DNA of 64,000 nt from Vibrio chagasii (lineage in GTDB: Bacteria > Pseudomonadota > Gammaproteobacteria > Enterobacterales > Vibrionaceae), in assembly GCF_024347355.1 (NCBI RefSeq), contig NZ_AP025466.1, positions 248,001 through 312,000 of the forward strand. The letters run 5' to 3'. The translations under genes and the position numbers were made by a program. Below, in pieces: positions 1 through 9,263 of this stretch; position 1 is the first letter of the stretch; each line of letters starts with the position of its first letter. Below the pieces are notes generated by a model, which was not told the origin of the DNA, made no database searches, and saw only the letters and a list, made by a program, of their open reading frames with translations.

Positions 1-222
1 TATATTATGTCACTTTGATGAACGCACTCTACTCTACCCATTCCATATTTATAGCTTGAAGCTACTCGCGATCATCAGCGCTTATCTACGCTAAAGGGGT
101 ATACGCAAACGACATATGTACTGCCACCTTACACCAAGTACAACAAATTACTCTATAAATTTTGAAGCAGATCATGGTCAAACGTTTGCTTCACCCTTTT
201 AAATGCCTAGACCCAAAATTAA

Positions 223-240
223 CGTAAACTTAAATTTACA
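223..240. promoter_or_regulatory. Candidate TyrR box
   Basis: The 18-base element reads cGTAAA-N6-TTTACA and fits the strong TyrR consensus TGTAAA-N6-TTTACA except at its first base. It lies about 145 bp upstream of an aromatic amino acid permease gene, a class of gene controlled by TyrR in enterobacteria. TyrR regulation here is inferred. The rest of bases 1-384 holds no gene that I can see. Confidence 0.6.
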
Positions 241-384
241 GTGGATATTTTTTATTACATTAAATATTGCAATTGGAATTAAACTCAATCAGAATACTTC
301 AAAATCGAGATATTCTTTGGGTTTATGCGCTTAAGCTAGAAGAATTACAATGAAAACACACTCTAACGTAAAGAATTATATACA

Positions 385-1608
385 ATGAATAAATCAAAGG
401 TTTTCGGTAGTACTTTGATCATTGCAGGCACAACGATTGGTGCTGGCATGCTCGCTCTTCCTCTTGCTTCTGCAGGCATTGGCTTTTCAACTTCACTTTT
501 CTTGATGCTTGGTTTGTGGGCATTAATGGCGTTTACAGCATTATTAATGGTTGAGCTTCACCAATTCGTGGAGTCCGACGCGACCCTACACACACTGGCT
601 CACACGATTTTAGGTACTAAGGGGAAATGGATTGCGAGCTTCGCGGTTATGTTCCTGTTTTATGCTCTATGCGCAGCTTACATCGCGGGCGGTGGTGCAC
701 AGTTTAATCAGCGTATTTCAGATATAGCGGGTATTGAGCTGAACGGCCAAGTCACGACTTTACTATTCACACTGCTAGTAGCGGGCGTTGTAACCATTGG
801 CACACACAGTGTTGATAAAGTAAACCGCGTTTTATTTGGTTTGAAACTTATCGCTATGGTTCTGGTACTTAGCTTCCTAGCACCAAACATCACTTCTCAA
901 TACCTATTGAGCATGCCTTTACAGCAAGGCCTGATCGTTGCAGCTATTCCTGTCGTGTTCACGTCTTTCGGCTTCCACGGGAGTATCCCTTCTATCGTAA
1001 GATACCTAGATGGCGATGTACGCTCGCTACGTAAAGTAATGATTATCGGCTCTGCGTTGCCTTTAGTTATCTACATTTTCTGGCAAGGCGTTACTTTAGG
1101 CGTTGTAAGTCAAGAACAATTACTTTCTGACACTAGTCTAGGTGCCCTATTGGTTTCATTGTCGCAAACGGTGCATCAATCAAACCTTAGCGTCATCGTA
1201 GGCGTGTTTGCCGACCTCGCTCTTCTCACTTCATTTATCGGCGTTAGCTTAGGTCTATTCGAATTTATGGGTGACTCGTTAAGCAAAAAACTGGGCAGTG
1301 CAAAACGCGTTAAGACTGCGATTATCACTTTCTTGCCTCCACTTGGCTTTGCACTGTTCTACCCACAAGGTTTCATCATGGCGCTGGGCTATGCTGCGAT
1401 TGCACTTTCAGTACTAGCGATTCTTCTACCTACCGTAATGGTATACAAAGTTCGCTACACAGATTTCTCGGTAAAATCTCACGGTACAGAAGCGACGTAC
1501 CAAGTATTGGGCGGAAGCAAAGCACTATTTTTAGCGGGTAGTGTTGGCGTATTTATCATTGCGATTCAGATCCTTATATCAGTAGGGTTATTACCGTCTT
1601 TGGGCTAA
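385..1608 (+). CDS. tyrP: Aromatic amino acid permease, TyrP/Mtr family
   Basis: This 407-residue inner-membrane protein imports tyrosine or a related aromatic amino acid with protons (HAAAP family). The N-terminus carries the family signature GTTIGAGMLALPLA at about residues 15-28, and roughly eleven hydrophobic segments follow through to the C-terminus. The length matches TyrP and Mtr of E. coli (403-414 residues). Telling TyrP from the tryptophan permease Mtr by eye is uncertain; the TyrR box upstream favours the tyrosine assignment. It is monocistronic with a long leader. The region downstream ends in a hairpin just before the chemoreceptor gene. Confidence 0.85.
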   Translation: MNKSKVFGSTLIIAGTTIGAGMLALPLASAGIGFSTSLFLMLGLWALMAFTALLMVELHQFVESDATLHTLAHTILGTKGKWIASFAVMFLFYALCAAYIAGGGAQFNQRISDIAGIELNGQVTTLLFTLLVAGVVTIGTHSVDKVNRVLFGLKLIAMVLVLSFLAPNITSQYLLSMPLQQGLIVAAIPVVFTSFGFHGSIPSIVRYLDGDVRSLRKVMIIGSALPLVIYIFWQGVTLGVVSQEQLLSDTSLGALLVSLSQTVHQSNLSVIVGVFADLALLTSFIGVSLGLFEFMGDSLSKKLGSAKRVKTAIITFLPPLGFALFYPQGFIMALGYAAIALSVLAILLPTVMVYKVRYTDFSVKSHGTEATYQVLGGSKALFLAGSVGVFIIAIQILISVGLLPSLG

Positions 1609-1725
1609 TAAACTCATACAGGATATAAATGCTTGATTGAGATCTCATAAATGAAATGTTGTTATCATTAATTTTCACAATTAGTCGATTGATGTCACAT
1701 TTTTATTGAGGTCGGTTATTTAGAG

Positions 1726-1756
1726 TCCACGGTAAAGGATTTACCGTGGAGTTTTT
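1726..1756 (+). promoter_or_regulatory. Strong hairpin ending at a start codon, covering its SD
   Basis: An 11-bp perfect stem (1726-1736 with 1740-1750) has a three-base loop and is followed by GTTTTT and then the ATG at 1757. It has the shape of an intrinsic terminator for the upstream permease, but its 3' arm also contains the GGAG at 1748-1751, which is the only plausible ribosome binding site for the chemoreceptor. It may therefore terminate transcription, mask translation, or do both. Confidence 0.7.
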
Positions 1757-3181
1757 ATGAAAGAAGTACAATTTCGAACGATAGACAAGCTGTTTATCAA
1801 AATGTCTATCAACGATAAGTTTTGGGTTATTTTCTTAATCTTCTTCGCTGCAGTAGTAAGCTTATCTGGCGTCAACTATGTCAATAAAATGGAACAAATT
1901 GACACTAGTGCAAAACTACAAGCTGAATACCAATTACAAGGCATTTTGTCAGCCTCAGATATCCCGACTAGCGTAAATGGCGTTACTCAACAATCAAACC
2001 CTCACGCTACAACGATTTCAGATAAAGGCGTTGTTACGGCAACGGCAATCGGTACCGATGGTAAATACTATTCACTTACCCTTCCTAGTTACGATACTCA
2101 AGACCAAAAACAGCAAGCACTGTACACTTTATTACTCAGCTTTTTATGTTGTGTCCCTTTTGGTCTTTTCTGCTACTGGGTTGCTACTTTCTTAGGTGGC
2201 GCACTTTGGGTACTTTATACAACCACTCAAAAGATTGGAGATGGCGATTTAACCTCTCGACTCGGCTTCCACCCAGGACGTGATGAGTTTGGAACGATTG
2301 GCTGCGCACTTGACCGAGCAATGGATACTCTGACCGAACTGGTAAACAACGTTAACCAAAGCGCCGCAACGCTTAGCGAAGCCTCTTCTTCTTTTGAAAC
2401 TGAGATGAAGCGCAGCGAGACACAAATTATGAGTCAAAACGCTTCGCTAGACTCTGTTGCAACAGCAATGGACCAAATGACAGCTTCTGCAAACGAAGTA
2501 TCTAACATTTCAGCACGTTCGACCGAGCAGACGGAACAAGACGCACAACAAATTAACGACAGCCACGCGAAGGTACAACAAGCAATTTCAGAAATAACTA
2601 CCCTCTCTTCTTTGATCGAGCAAACCTCTTCTTCTGTGACAAGCTTGAATGTGAACACCAGTCAAATAAACGAAGTGATAACCACAATCAATGCTATCTC
2701 AGAGCAAACAAACCTACTCGCATTGAACGCAGCCATTGAAGCTGCTCGTGCGGGCGAACAAGGACGTGGTTTCGCGGTGGTTGCTGATGAAGTAAGGACG
2801 CTGGCTAGCCGAACTCAATCCGCAACGGTAGAGATCCAAGCTATGATTGAGCGTTTACAACAAGAAAGCCAAAACATTGCAAAGATTACCGAGCAAACCG
2901 TCGATCAAGCGCAGACCAGTAGCCAGCTGATTTCAAACATCGGGGACGACGTAAACTCAATTGCTGACTCCGCACAAGCGCTAATGGACATGAGTATTCA
3001 AATCGCCACATCTGCTGATGAGCAAAGCAACGTAGCGAATACCATCGCGGCAGAGCTCAATGACATTCGCAGTCAATCCGATGTAATAAAAGAAGTCGCT
3101 CAAAACTCATCGAACGGTGTATCAAAGCTAACGGACGCATCGATTACCCTATCTCAGACATTAGCGAGATATCGCACTTAA
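1757..3181 (+). CDS. Methyl-accepting chemotaxis protein
   Basis: This 474-residue chemoreceptor signals to CheA/CheW from the inner membrane. A first membrane segment spans about residues 22-42. A short periplasmic sensor of only about 70 residues follows, then a second membrane segment at about 115-150, a HAMP domain near 150-200 and a long coiled-coil signalling domain. The conserved hairpin tip reads [19 protein letters not shown], the hallmark of the MCP family. The small sensor domain is not one I can name, so the ligand is unknown. The start at 1757 has GGAG five bases upstream, but that site lies in a strong hairpin. Downstream, an insertion sequence splits its likely terminator. Confidence 0.92.
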   Translation: MKEVQFRTIDKLFIKMSINDKFWVIFLIFFAAVVSLSGVNYVNKMEQIDTSAKLQAEYQLQGILSASDIPTSVNGVTQQSNPHATTISDKGVVTATAIGTDGKYYSLTLPSYDTQDQKQQALYTLLLSFLCCVPFGLFCYWVATFLGGALWVLYTTTQKIGDGDLTSRLGFHPGRDEFGTIGCALDRAMDTLTELVNNVNQSAATLSEASSSFETEMKRSETQIMSQNASLDSVATAMDQMTASANEVSNISARSTEQTEQDAQQINDSHAKVQQAISEITTLSSLIEQTSSSVTSLNVNTSQINEVITTINAISEQTNLLALNAAIEAARAGEQGRGFAVVADEVRTLASRTQSATVEIQAMIERLQQESQNIAKITEQTVDQAQTSSQLISNIGDDVNSIADSAQALMDMSIQIATSADEQSNVANTIAAELNDIRSQSDVIKEVAQNSSNGVSKLTDASITLSQTLARYRT

Positions 3182-3266
3182 GCTAACTAAGATAAGCGTC
3201 ATGGCGCTGGAAAATAACAATCGCCAGCTTCTGAACTAGGAAAAATTTAAAGCAAACTAAAAAGGA

Positions 3267-3277
3267 CTCGCTATGAG
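3267..3277. repeat. Left copy of 11-bp target-site duplication
   Basis: CTCGCTATGAG occurs immediately outside the left end of the insertion sequence and again at 4713-4723 outside its right end. An 11-bp duplication fits the 10-13 bp typical of IS4. With the element removed, this sequence becomes the loop and inner stem of a perfect hairpin, AAAAAGGACTC-GCTAT-GAGTCCTTTTT. Confidence 0.93.
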
Positions 3278-3278
3278 T

Positions 3279-3310
3279 AATGCCAGTCAGTTAAGCTGAC
3301 TGGCATTTTT
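3279..3310 (+). terminator. Hairpin in the left end of the insertion sequence
   Basis: A 12-bp stem (3279-3290 with 3296-3307) with a five-base loop runs into TTT on the plus strand. It overlaps the left inverted repeat and the last codons of the transposase. It would stop plus-strand transcription entering the element from the chemoreceptor side, a common protective device in insertion sequences. It may also serve as the terminator that the chemoreceptor lost when the element inserted. Confidence 0.65.
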
Positions 3311-4678
3311 CCTGTTCGTTGCATATTTTTGGGGTTTCAGTTTCACCCAACGAGGGTAACTTCTATCTTCTCTTCGAGGTGGCAGGGTAAACATGGATAT
3401 TTGCTTGAGTAAGACTTCATAATGTTTAGGAAGTTTTCCAGGACTCGTTAAAGGTAAAGCCGCGAAGTATTGAGTCACAGCCATAGCACTACTCGTAAAG
3501 CTTAATTGATTTGGCCAGACGCTATCTAATTTAATCGCAGCCTTTGTCATAACTTGTCTTATAAGGTTATAGGCGAGCAAAATCCCCCAGAGCTCCTGCT
3601 TGACCATATCTGGGCGCTTACTTCGTAATGTATACTCACTATCAAGCAAGGTTTGCTTCATTTCCCGATAGCCTAATTCGATTTCCCAACGATAGCGATA
3701 AAGCTCTACGATGTCTTCACCAGGAAAGCGTAACCCATCACGCATTGATGTAAGTACCTGATATGTCTTCCCTTTGATGATTTTCGACACTAACCTTGCT
3801 TCTATTGTCTCAGGGAGATCACTGAACTTCTTTCTTGCCTGAGGTGTCGTTTTTATATCAACGATAGCGTCACTCTGACTGTATTTATGAACGACTTCAT
3901 ACTGGAAGTCTTTTCTCACAGGAAGCATCCAATGCCTTTCTTTGCCTACCTTATTCCAGCGATTAAGTAGCCCTAGAGAGTAGTATCCTTTGTCAAAAAT
4001 AGTCAGCGAATGATCGGGGGTTTGTTCGATGAGTTCTTCTGCAAGGCGCATTTCGCTGGTGCGATAGTCAGAGAATGTACTATCGATTAGTTGATGACTT
4101 GTAAGCTCCATCAAGCAAACCATACGTACCTTAGGGTAAATATTCTCCGATGATTGATTGCTCTGTGCTTTAAACTCTTGATGATTTTCAGGTGTATCTG
4201 TCGTTCTCCAAACGACACCATCGACGGATAGAAGGTTTAGTCCACACCAAGTTTCGAAATTAGACGAGTGATAGCCATGCGTAGCCATCTTCTTAAAGAC
4301 TTGTTTAACGCCTTCTTCGCCTAATCTCTGTCTCGCTTGAACAACAGCACTTGGGGCAACAAAGCGTTGTCTGTCTGGCAGGACAATATCGAGTTGGTTA
4401 GCAATATCCCAAACAGATTGTTGACGAAAGAGACTCATTCCAACAACGGACCAAAGTACGGCCTCCAAAGGTAACCGTCTTCTTCTAACGGTTGCGACGC
4501 CAGCTTGCTCAAAACCTTGCTGGATAAGCTCTGGACTAAGAATTTCAGAGTATTTTTCAAAGTGGTGGAAGGTATTACACGACTGAAAAGTATTGGCAAG
4601 TTGGCTTTCTAAAGACATAAAAAAATCCGATATTAGTTTCCTAATATCGGATTCTGAAGCCTTTTGAGGATCGGTCAA
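3287..4678 (-). CDS. IS4-family DDE transposase
   Basis: This 463-residue protein aligns by eye along its whole length with the E. coli IS4 transposase. Visible landmarks are [15 protein letters not shown] near the N-terminus, the first catalytic aspartate in SVDGVVWRT, the second in FDKGYYSLG, and the family YREK motif (Y-x2-R-x3-E-x6-K) in [15 protein letters not shown] with the catalytic glutamate. No frameshift or stop is seen, so the enzyme may be active. The stop codon lies inside the left inverted repeat. Confidence 0.96.
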   Translation of the reverse strand: MTDPQKASESDIRKLISDFFMSLESQLANTFQSCNTFHHFEKYSEILSPELIQQGFEQAGVATVRRRRLPLEAVLWSVVGMSLFRQQSVWDIANQLDIVLPDRQRFVAPSAVVQARQRLGEEGVKQVFKKMATHGYHSSNFETWCGLNLLSVDGVVWRTTDTPENHQEFKAQSNQSSENIYPKVRMVCLMELTSHQLIDSTFSDYRTSEMRLAEELIEQTPDHSLTIFDKGYYSLGLLNRWNKVGKERHWMLPVRKDFQYEVVHKYSQSDAIVDIKTTPQARKKFSDLPETIEARLVSKIIKGKTYQVLTSMRDGLRFPGEDIVELYRYRWEIELGYREMKQTLLDSEYTLRSKRPDMVKQELWGILLAYNLIRQVMTKAAIKLDSVWPNQLSFTSSAMAVTQYFAALPLTSPGKLPKHYEVLLKQISMFTLPPRREDRSYPRWVKLKPQKYATNRKNASQLN

Positions 4679-4712
4679 ATGATCTCACAAATTTCTTAAC
4701 TGATCGGTATTA

Positions 4713-4723
4713 CTCGCTATGAG
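4713..4723. repeat. Right copy of 11-bp target-site duplication
   Basis: CTCGCTATGAG, identical to the copy at 3267-3277, directly abuts the right end of the insertion sequence and is followed by TCCTTTTT, the displaced 3' arm and T-tract of the original terminator hairpin. Confidence 0.93.
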
Positions 4724-4911
4724 TCCTTTTTAATAAAATCCGCCAATGTCATTACATTTACCATGGTTACTAACGATGAGATTATCATTACCATGAAGCA
4801 AGTCGCAAAGGAGAGAATATAAGGGAGCAAAACTGTCTAATAAACGAGCTTAGGAGTAATCTAGCTATACGGGTCTTTTTTCGCTTACCCTTTTGCTGCA
4901 GGTGACACATA

Positions 4912-5127
4912 ATGAATAAAACAGAAGCACCAAACACCGAAGACGTGACATGCCCTTTATGCCAACATGACGAATATCTACTCTCAGAAAGTGGAGAGAA
5001 GTTTACTTGCGCATCCTGCGGATTTCACACAAAACAATTTAGTAAAGTACTCAGCCTTCAATTGGGCGTTAACCCACCAAAGCTGCAGAGCTCGGTTTAT
5101 CACCACTGGAGCAGTGCTTGCCATTAA
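4912..5127 (+). CDS. Small zinc-ribbon protein
   Basis: This predicted 71-residue protein has two knuckles, CPLC at about residues 19-22 and CASC at about 33-36. Spaced as in a zinc ribbon, they probably bind one zinc ion. The start has AGGTGA about eight bases upstream. I do not recognise a specific family or function. The last 20 residues lie antisense to the 3' end of the convergent phosphatase gene and look unlike the rest, so the natural C-terminus may have changed. The gene sits just right of the insertion sequence. Confidence 0.6.
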   Translation: MNKTEAPNTEDVTCPLCQHDEYLLSESGEKFTCASCGFHTKQFSKVLSLQLGVNPPKLQSSVYHHWSSACH

Positions 5128-5797
5128 TCCAAACGGAAATTTCTTCCAAACTATAGATATCCTGAGCCGCCAGCTCTGCTGTGTCGGCTTTTGGGTCACC
5201 ACTTAATGTCTCATCTACATTCGGTCTTAATCTGAACGACTGAATACCCGCTCTTACACCTGCTTCAATACCTTTCAAGGTATCGTCAACATAAATACAC
5301 TCATTAGGTAAAAAACCCATATTCATTGCGGTATACATGATCAAGTCTGGCTCTGGTTTCCAGCTGTTTGCATCAAACGCCGAAAACACTTTCCCTTTAA
5401 AGTCATCAAGCATACCTGTCATTGCGAGAGAAGATTCAACTCTAGATTTCGGTGCATTAGAAGCAATACAAAATTCGATGTCTTGATGTTTGAGGAATTC
5501 AATCAGTTCGATAGCACCATCCATCGGCTTCAAGTGACGTTGGAACAAGGCTTCTAATTCAGTGCGATATAAAGGTTCGAGTGTATCAATAGAGATGGAT
5601 AGACCAAGACGAGCCTGCGTGTCCAGTAAAATATCTGCTAGCTTCCCGCCTTGAAAGTGAGCGTAGCAGTCGTTGAGGTTTAAGTTGGCCCCAAATTCGC
5701 TGAAGACATTGACTAAGGCTTGGCAGCACAGCTTTTCACTGTCGATAAGCGTGCCATCGCAATCAAATATCACACATTTAGTCTGTTCTAACCGCAT
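5069..5797 (-). CDS. HAD-family sugar-phosphate phosphatase, YieH-like
   Basis: This HAD-superfamily hydrolase (242 residues from the chosen start) resembles E. coli YieH, a 6-phosphogluconate phosphatase. Motif I is FDCDGTLIDSE with the nucleophile and acid aspartates, motif II is the serine in CIASNAPKS, and the lysine motif is SWKPEPDLI, followed by the acidic pair in YVDDT. An alpha-helical cap lies between motifs I and II. An ATG at 5848 is in frame, but the one at 5797 has GAGAG just upstream and places motif I at the usual distance, so I chose it. The tail overlaps the zinc-ribbon gene on the other strand by 59 bp. Substrate is inferred only. Confidence 0.85.
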   Translation of the reverse strand: MRLEQTKCVIFDCDGTLIDSEKLCCQALVNVFSEFGANLNLNDCYAHFQGGKLADILLDTQARLGLSISIDTLEPLYRTELEALFQRHLKPMDGAIELIEFLKHQDIEFCIASNAPKSRVESSLAMTGMLDDFKGKVFSAFDANSWKPEPDLIMYTAMNMGFLPNECIYVDDTLKGIEAGVRAGIQSFRLRPNVDETLSGDPKADTAELAAQDIYSLEEISVWINGKHCSSGDKPSSAALVG

Positions 5798-6058
5798 AGT
5801 TCTCTCACTCAGATTCAATCCAAGTTTTATCCTATAGGGTTCTTTCAAAGTGAGGGATGACTGAGGTAACAGTTTACGGATGCATGCTTATTTCTCTTCG
5901 CAAAATATACTGCAGATCACCTTATGAGTCGCCATAAGCAACAGTTTTCATCAAATTATCAACAGGCTCACAGTATGAATGCCTGAAAGCTTTACAAACA
6001 ACTGAAGTTAATAGGAGAAAATATAACTCTTAGAATACAGAAATCGTTGTGCGAAGTA

Positions 6059-7867
6059 TTAACTGACAGCCGACTCTTCATCGACTTTGGGTTTCCCTTC
6101 TACCTTGAAGCTATATTCAAAAGCTGCAGTGTCAGGATAAGTATCACGTATCGCGACAAACTCAGGCAAATGTTTTAGAAGTAATCGAGTGAGTTGTGGG
6201 TCGAATTGATAACCACATTCACGTTCGAATAAATCAACAACCATATCTAAAGACCATGGCTCTTTGTAACAACGTGCGCTCAGCAACGCATCAAATACAT
6301 CCGCGACCGCAGTAATACGAGCAAACAAGTGGATTTCTTTACCCGACTTACCATTTGGATAACCGGCGCCGTCCCAACGCTCATGATGTTCATTGGCAAT
6401 AATCGCCGCTAGGTTGGTAATATCACCCGCTCCGCTCTTCAATAAATTATAACCTGCAGTGGTATGAAGCTTCATTACCTCCCACTCTTGCTCGGTTAGC
6501 TTACCCGGTTTATCGAGAATAGACTCAGGAACCGAGATCTTACCGACATCGTGCATTGGGCTGATGATCTCTATCATCTCGACTTCTCTATGACTCAAGC
6601 CGCTGTGTTTAGCTAACAGTGCTGACAACTTGGCAACGCGTTTTACGTGATTGCCAGTCTCGCCTGAACGAGTCTCAATGGCTTCACCTAAGACATGAAT
6701 CATCTCTTTTTGTACATTTAACGTCTGTTTTTGCAGCGCTAGAATCCGTTTGTTCTTTTTGGCTAACTCTTTTTTCTGACGTAAGGTGATAAATTGCATC
6801 ACGATAATCAAGCTCAAACCTGCGATTACCATGGTTAAGCCCAACAGCAACTGGAAGTTCTTACGTATGAAAGATGAAGGTTCGTTAATGATTACCGATT
6901 CTTCTGGAAGTGCACTTTCACGTAATCCGAACTTTTTCATCGCATCGTAATTGAATACAAAACGTATGTTATCACCGGGTACTAACGAGCTTTTAAATCC
7001 AAGTGGGACGTACTTATCCAATGCATCGACCGCTTGTTCACCCATACTTTGTGAATGATTCACATATCCGCCAAGAACATCCCCAAGAATGTAAAACTGC
7101 CAAAGTGCGAATACGGGTGCAGCGCTCGCCTGAGATATGGTTTCTGCAATTTCGGTATAAGAGTGGTAGACACCTTGCGTCAATTCGGTGTTGTAGTGGC
7201 TAATCAGCACTGCATCATCAGGAGAGATATTTTTCAAATACTCACCCGCCAGCTCTAAAGTCTGATTGCTGATTTCCACAAGATTGATTTGTGGATAGCC
7301 CGCCATGACTTTATGAACTTCTTTACGGATTAGCTGAGACGTGACACTGTAATCATTTACAAAGTATAAGTTCTTGATGTTTGGACGTAGCTGAGAAATG
7401 AGCTCAATATTAATATCAATATGATCATTCTCATAAAGCACAGTCGCTTTGTCGCTCACGGTGTACATGTCTGTGTCTAAGTCATTAATTCCAACAGCAA
7501 CAACAGGTGTTGAACGATCTATGATTGCACCTAGTGACTCAAGGAAATTAGCGGCATTATCATCAGTCGCGATAACCCCATCAAACTCATAACCTGAATA
7601 TTTTTCTTCGAAGTAATCCACGAGAGAGTCGTAGTAGTCTTGGTTATGAATACGTTTAGTATCTAAATACTCGATAGAGAGTTTTACTTCGCCATGGGAT
7701 TGCTTGGACGCGTTATCGATCCCCTTTTGGAAATCTGCGGTCCATTGATAGGAAGGTTCGTAGGAGTGTAATACTAGGATTTGTTTAACATCCCAGTCGT
7801 TAGCATAAATTGCAGGAGAAAAAGCGCTAACACACAATACAGCGATTGAGATCAATAGCTTGTACAT
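6059..7867 (-). CDS. Periplasmic-sensor HD-GYP c-di-GMP phosphodiesterase
   Basis: This 602-residue membrane protein begins with a signal peptide (about residues 1-22). A periplasmic region follows that resembles the ABC-type substrate-binding fold used as a sensor (ILVLHSYEPSYQWTADF near residue 31), then a membrane segment at about 335-360, a short coiled coil and an HD-GYP domain. The domain keeps the metal and substrate motifs HDVGKISVP and HHERWDGAGYP, so it should hydrolyse c-di-GMP. The ligand seen by the sensor is unknown. The gene appears to be transcribed alone. Confidence 0.9.
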   Translation of the reverse strand: MYKLLISIAVLCVSAFSPAIYANDWDVKQILVLHSYEPSYQWTADFQKGIDNASKQSHGEVKLSIEYLDTKRIHNQDYYDSLVDYFEEKYSGYEFDGVIATDDNAANFLESLGAIIDRSTPVVAVGINDLDTDMYTVSDKATVLYENDHIDINIELISQLRPNIKNLYFVNDYSVTSQLIRKEVHKVMAGYPQINLVEISNQTLELAGEYLKNISPDDAVLISHYNTELTQGVYHSYTEIAETISQASAAPVFALWQFYILGDVLGGYVNHSQSMGEQAVDALDKYVPLGFKSSLVPGDNIRFVFNYDAMKKFGLRESALPEESVIINEPSSFIRKNFQLLLGLTMVIAGLSLIIVMQFITLRQKKELAKKNKRILALQKQTLNVQKEMIHVLGEAIETRSGETGNHVKRVAKLSALLAKHSGLSHREVEMIEIISPMHDVGKISVPESILDKPGKLTEQEWEVMKLHTTAGYNLLKSGAGDITNLAAIIANEHHERWDGAGYPNGKSGKEIHLFARITAVADVFDALLSARCYKEPWSLDMVVDLFERECGYQFDPQLTRLLLKHLPEFVAIRDTYPDTAAFEYSFKVEGKPKVDEESAVS

Positions 7868-7924
7868 ACCGAACCCTTTTTAAAAGACGGTGTATTGTAC
7901 TCAGATTAACGCTTTCTCAAAGAG

Positions 7925-8422
7925 TCATAAGTTCTCGAACAATACTTTATAGGTAGAATCTTGATCTTGAGCCCAAAAATCATGTAACTGTTTAGCAAAC
8001 CCGACAATATTTTGATCGTCTTGGTTAACAATATCTGATATTAACAGCTCATCGTCACTCGCCGTTACAATAGCACTCGCCACCACATCACCGCTCTTAG
8101 TACCTACATACAGCTCATGTTCATCAGACAGCATGATTTGGCTTAAGAATTCTAGGATGTTCGCCCTTTCCGCTTCATCTTGATAAGCACTAGCTTGGTT
8201 TAGAGAGAAAAGAACCGTTAGTTTGTGAAAATCTACTTTGTGCAGTTCGTCAATTTGTGAGGGCGTTTGGTCTTGCGGAAGAAGTTGGTAAGTTTTGTGG
8301 GAAAGCTGATTCTTATAGATATCTAGACCTAAAAGGCTTTCTTTCGCGGGGTAAGCAATATCAAGCTGGCTAAACAGCCACTGATTCTTCTTTAATGCGA
8401 TTTCAGGTATTTCGTTATTCAT
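7925..8422 (-). CDS. Uncharacterised conserved protein
   Basis: This soluble acidic protein of 165 residues belongs to no family I can name with confidence. The segment ELYVGTKSGDVVASAIVT followed by a short beta pattern is loosely reminiscent of an acetyltransferase core, but no acetyl-CoA loop is clear. A TTG at 8452 is in frame, but I prefer the ATG at 8422, which lies 17 bp past the stop of the small lipoprotein gene upstream; the two probably form an operon. Confidence 0.55.
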   Translation of the reverse strand: MNNEIPEIALKKNQWLFSQLDIAYPAKESLLGLDIYKNQLSHKTYQLLPQDQTPSQIDELHKVDFHKLTVLFSLNQASAYQDEAERANILEFLSQIMLSDEHELYVGTKSGDVVASAIVTASDDELLISDIVNQDDQNIVGFAKQLHDFWAQDQDSTYKVLFENL

Positions 8423-8439
8423 TCTTTTAGTACCTACAG

Positions 8440-8565
8440 TTAGTATCCCCAAATATTACAGTTATTTGGCAGACATACGGTCGGCTGAGGCGCCGAGCTA
8501 CATGCAGAGAGCATACAGAGCATCACTAAGGCCAACAAGTACTTTAAATGCTTCATATTTTTCAT
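8440..8565 (-). CDS. Small lipoprotein, 41 residues
   Basis: This short frame encodes a classic lipoprotein signal: a basic start MKNMKHLKY, a hydrophobic core, and the lipobox LSAC giving a lipidated cysteine near residue 21. The mature part is only about 21 residues (CSSAPQPTVCLPNNCNIWGY), with two further cysteines. Position +2 is serine, so outer-membrane sorting is expected. A second in-frame ATG lies at 8556. The gene ends 17 bp before the next gene and probably shares its mRNA. I do not recognise the family. Confidence 0.65.
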   Translation of the reverse strand: MKNMKHLKYLLALVMLCMLSACSSAPQPTVCLPNNCNIWGY

Positions 8566-8670
8566 TATCCAACAACATCCTTTAAGAACTTAACGAAAAG
8601 CTCTACACTCGTATTCAAGCTTTCAATTTTCTTATAGTAAACAGAACTATATAAATAAAAAGGACTTCTT

Positions 8671-9147
8671 ATGAAAAAAGCCTTAATAGCAGCCGGTATC
8701 ATGACAATGTTAGCAGGTTGTTCGGACAACGAGGTTGGTGACGTATCTTTAGGTTTCTTCACAATGAAGGATATTAAGATGTCATCTTTAGACGATGACA
8801 AAATCCCTAGTGTAACGTGTCACATCGCTTCCATCGAAGCGAACTTGAGTCTTTCTGATCCAAGTGATAGCTCTATTTCTTGCCGCCAAACGGGTGAAAT
8901 CACACCTGAAATGATTGCGCAGATTGATAAGAGTAAATCTGGCGAGGTGGTATTCAAGCAGTCGAAAAGTATTTTCTTCAAAACCATGAAAGTTCGTCGT
9001 ATCTACGATGCAGAAAACCAGTCGCTACTCTACTTGTCTTACACCACTAAAGAGACCGAAGGCAGCTTCAAACACAGCCTATCGACCGTTCCTCTATGGG
9101 GTACAGCGGCTTACGTTGATCCAGCAACACTCGTACCAACAGAATAA
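8671..9147 (+). CDS. CreA-family lipoprotein
   Basis: This 158-residue protein has a lipobox, MLAGC, near residue 17. Its body matches the CreA family: PSVTCHIASIEA, SISCRQTG, and GEVVFKQSKSIFFKTMKVRRIYDA align well with E. coli CreA, a periplasmic protein of unknown function. E. coli CreA has a plain signal peptide, whereas this one appears lipidated. An AAGGA site lies about six bases before the start. The gene diverges from the small lipoprotein operon and is followed by a hairpin. Confidence 0.82.
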   Translation: MKKALIAAGIMTMLAGCSDNEVGDVSLGFFTMKDIKMSSLDDDKIPSVTCHIASIEANLSLSDPSDSSISCRQTGEITPEMIAQIDKSKSGEVVFKQSKSIFFKTMKVRRIYDAENQSLLYLSYTTKETEGSFKHSLSTVPLWGTAAYVDPATLVPTE

Positions 9148-9154
9148 TCAATAC

Positions 9155-9187
9155 GAATCACCTGTACAGACATTGTGCAGGTGATTC
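9155..9187 (+). terminator. Hairpin after the creA-like gene
   Basis: GAATCACCTG (9155-9164) pairs with CAGGTGATTC (9178-9187). No T-tract follows on either strand, so it is a weak terminator or a transcript-end stabiliser rather than a classic intrinsic terminator. Confidence 0.45.
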
Positions 9188-9263
9188 AAAATGTAATAAA
9201 AATGAAAGAAACAGAAACAAAATGTGATATCATGCGGCAAAATTTTTTCACTGTATTTTTCAT

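Larger units (their letters stand above)
3278..4712 (-). mobile_element. IS4-family insertion sequence, complete, 1,435 bp
   Basis: The element has 18-bp terminal inverted repeats, TAATGCCAGTCAGTTAAG at 3278-3295 and the complement of TAATACCGATCAGTTAAG at 4695-4712, matching at 15 of 18 positions. These closely resemble the ends of E. coli IS4 (1,426 bp). It carries one full-length transposase gene on the minus strand and is flanked by 11-bp direct duplications. An intact reading frame, good ends and identical duplications suggest a fairly recent insertion. I cannot assign an ISfinder name without a search. Confidence 0.95.
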
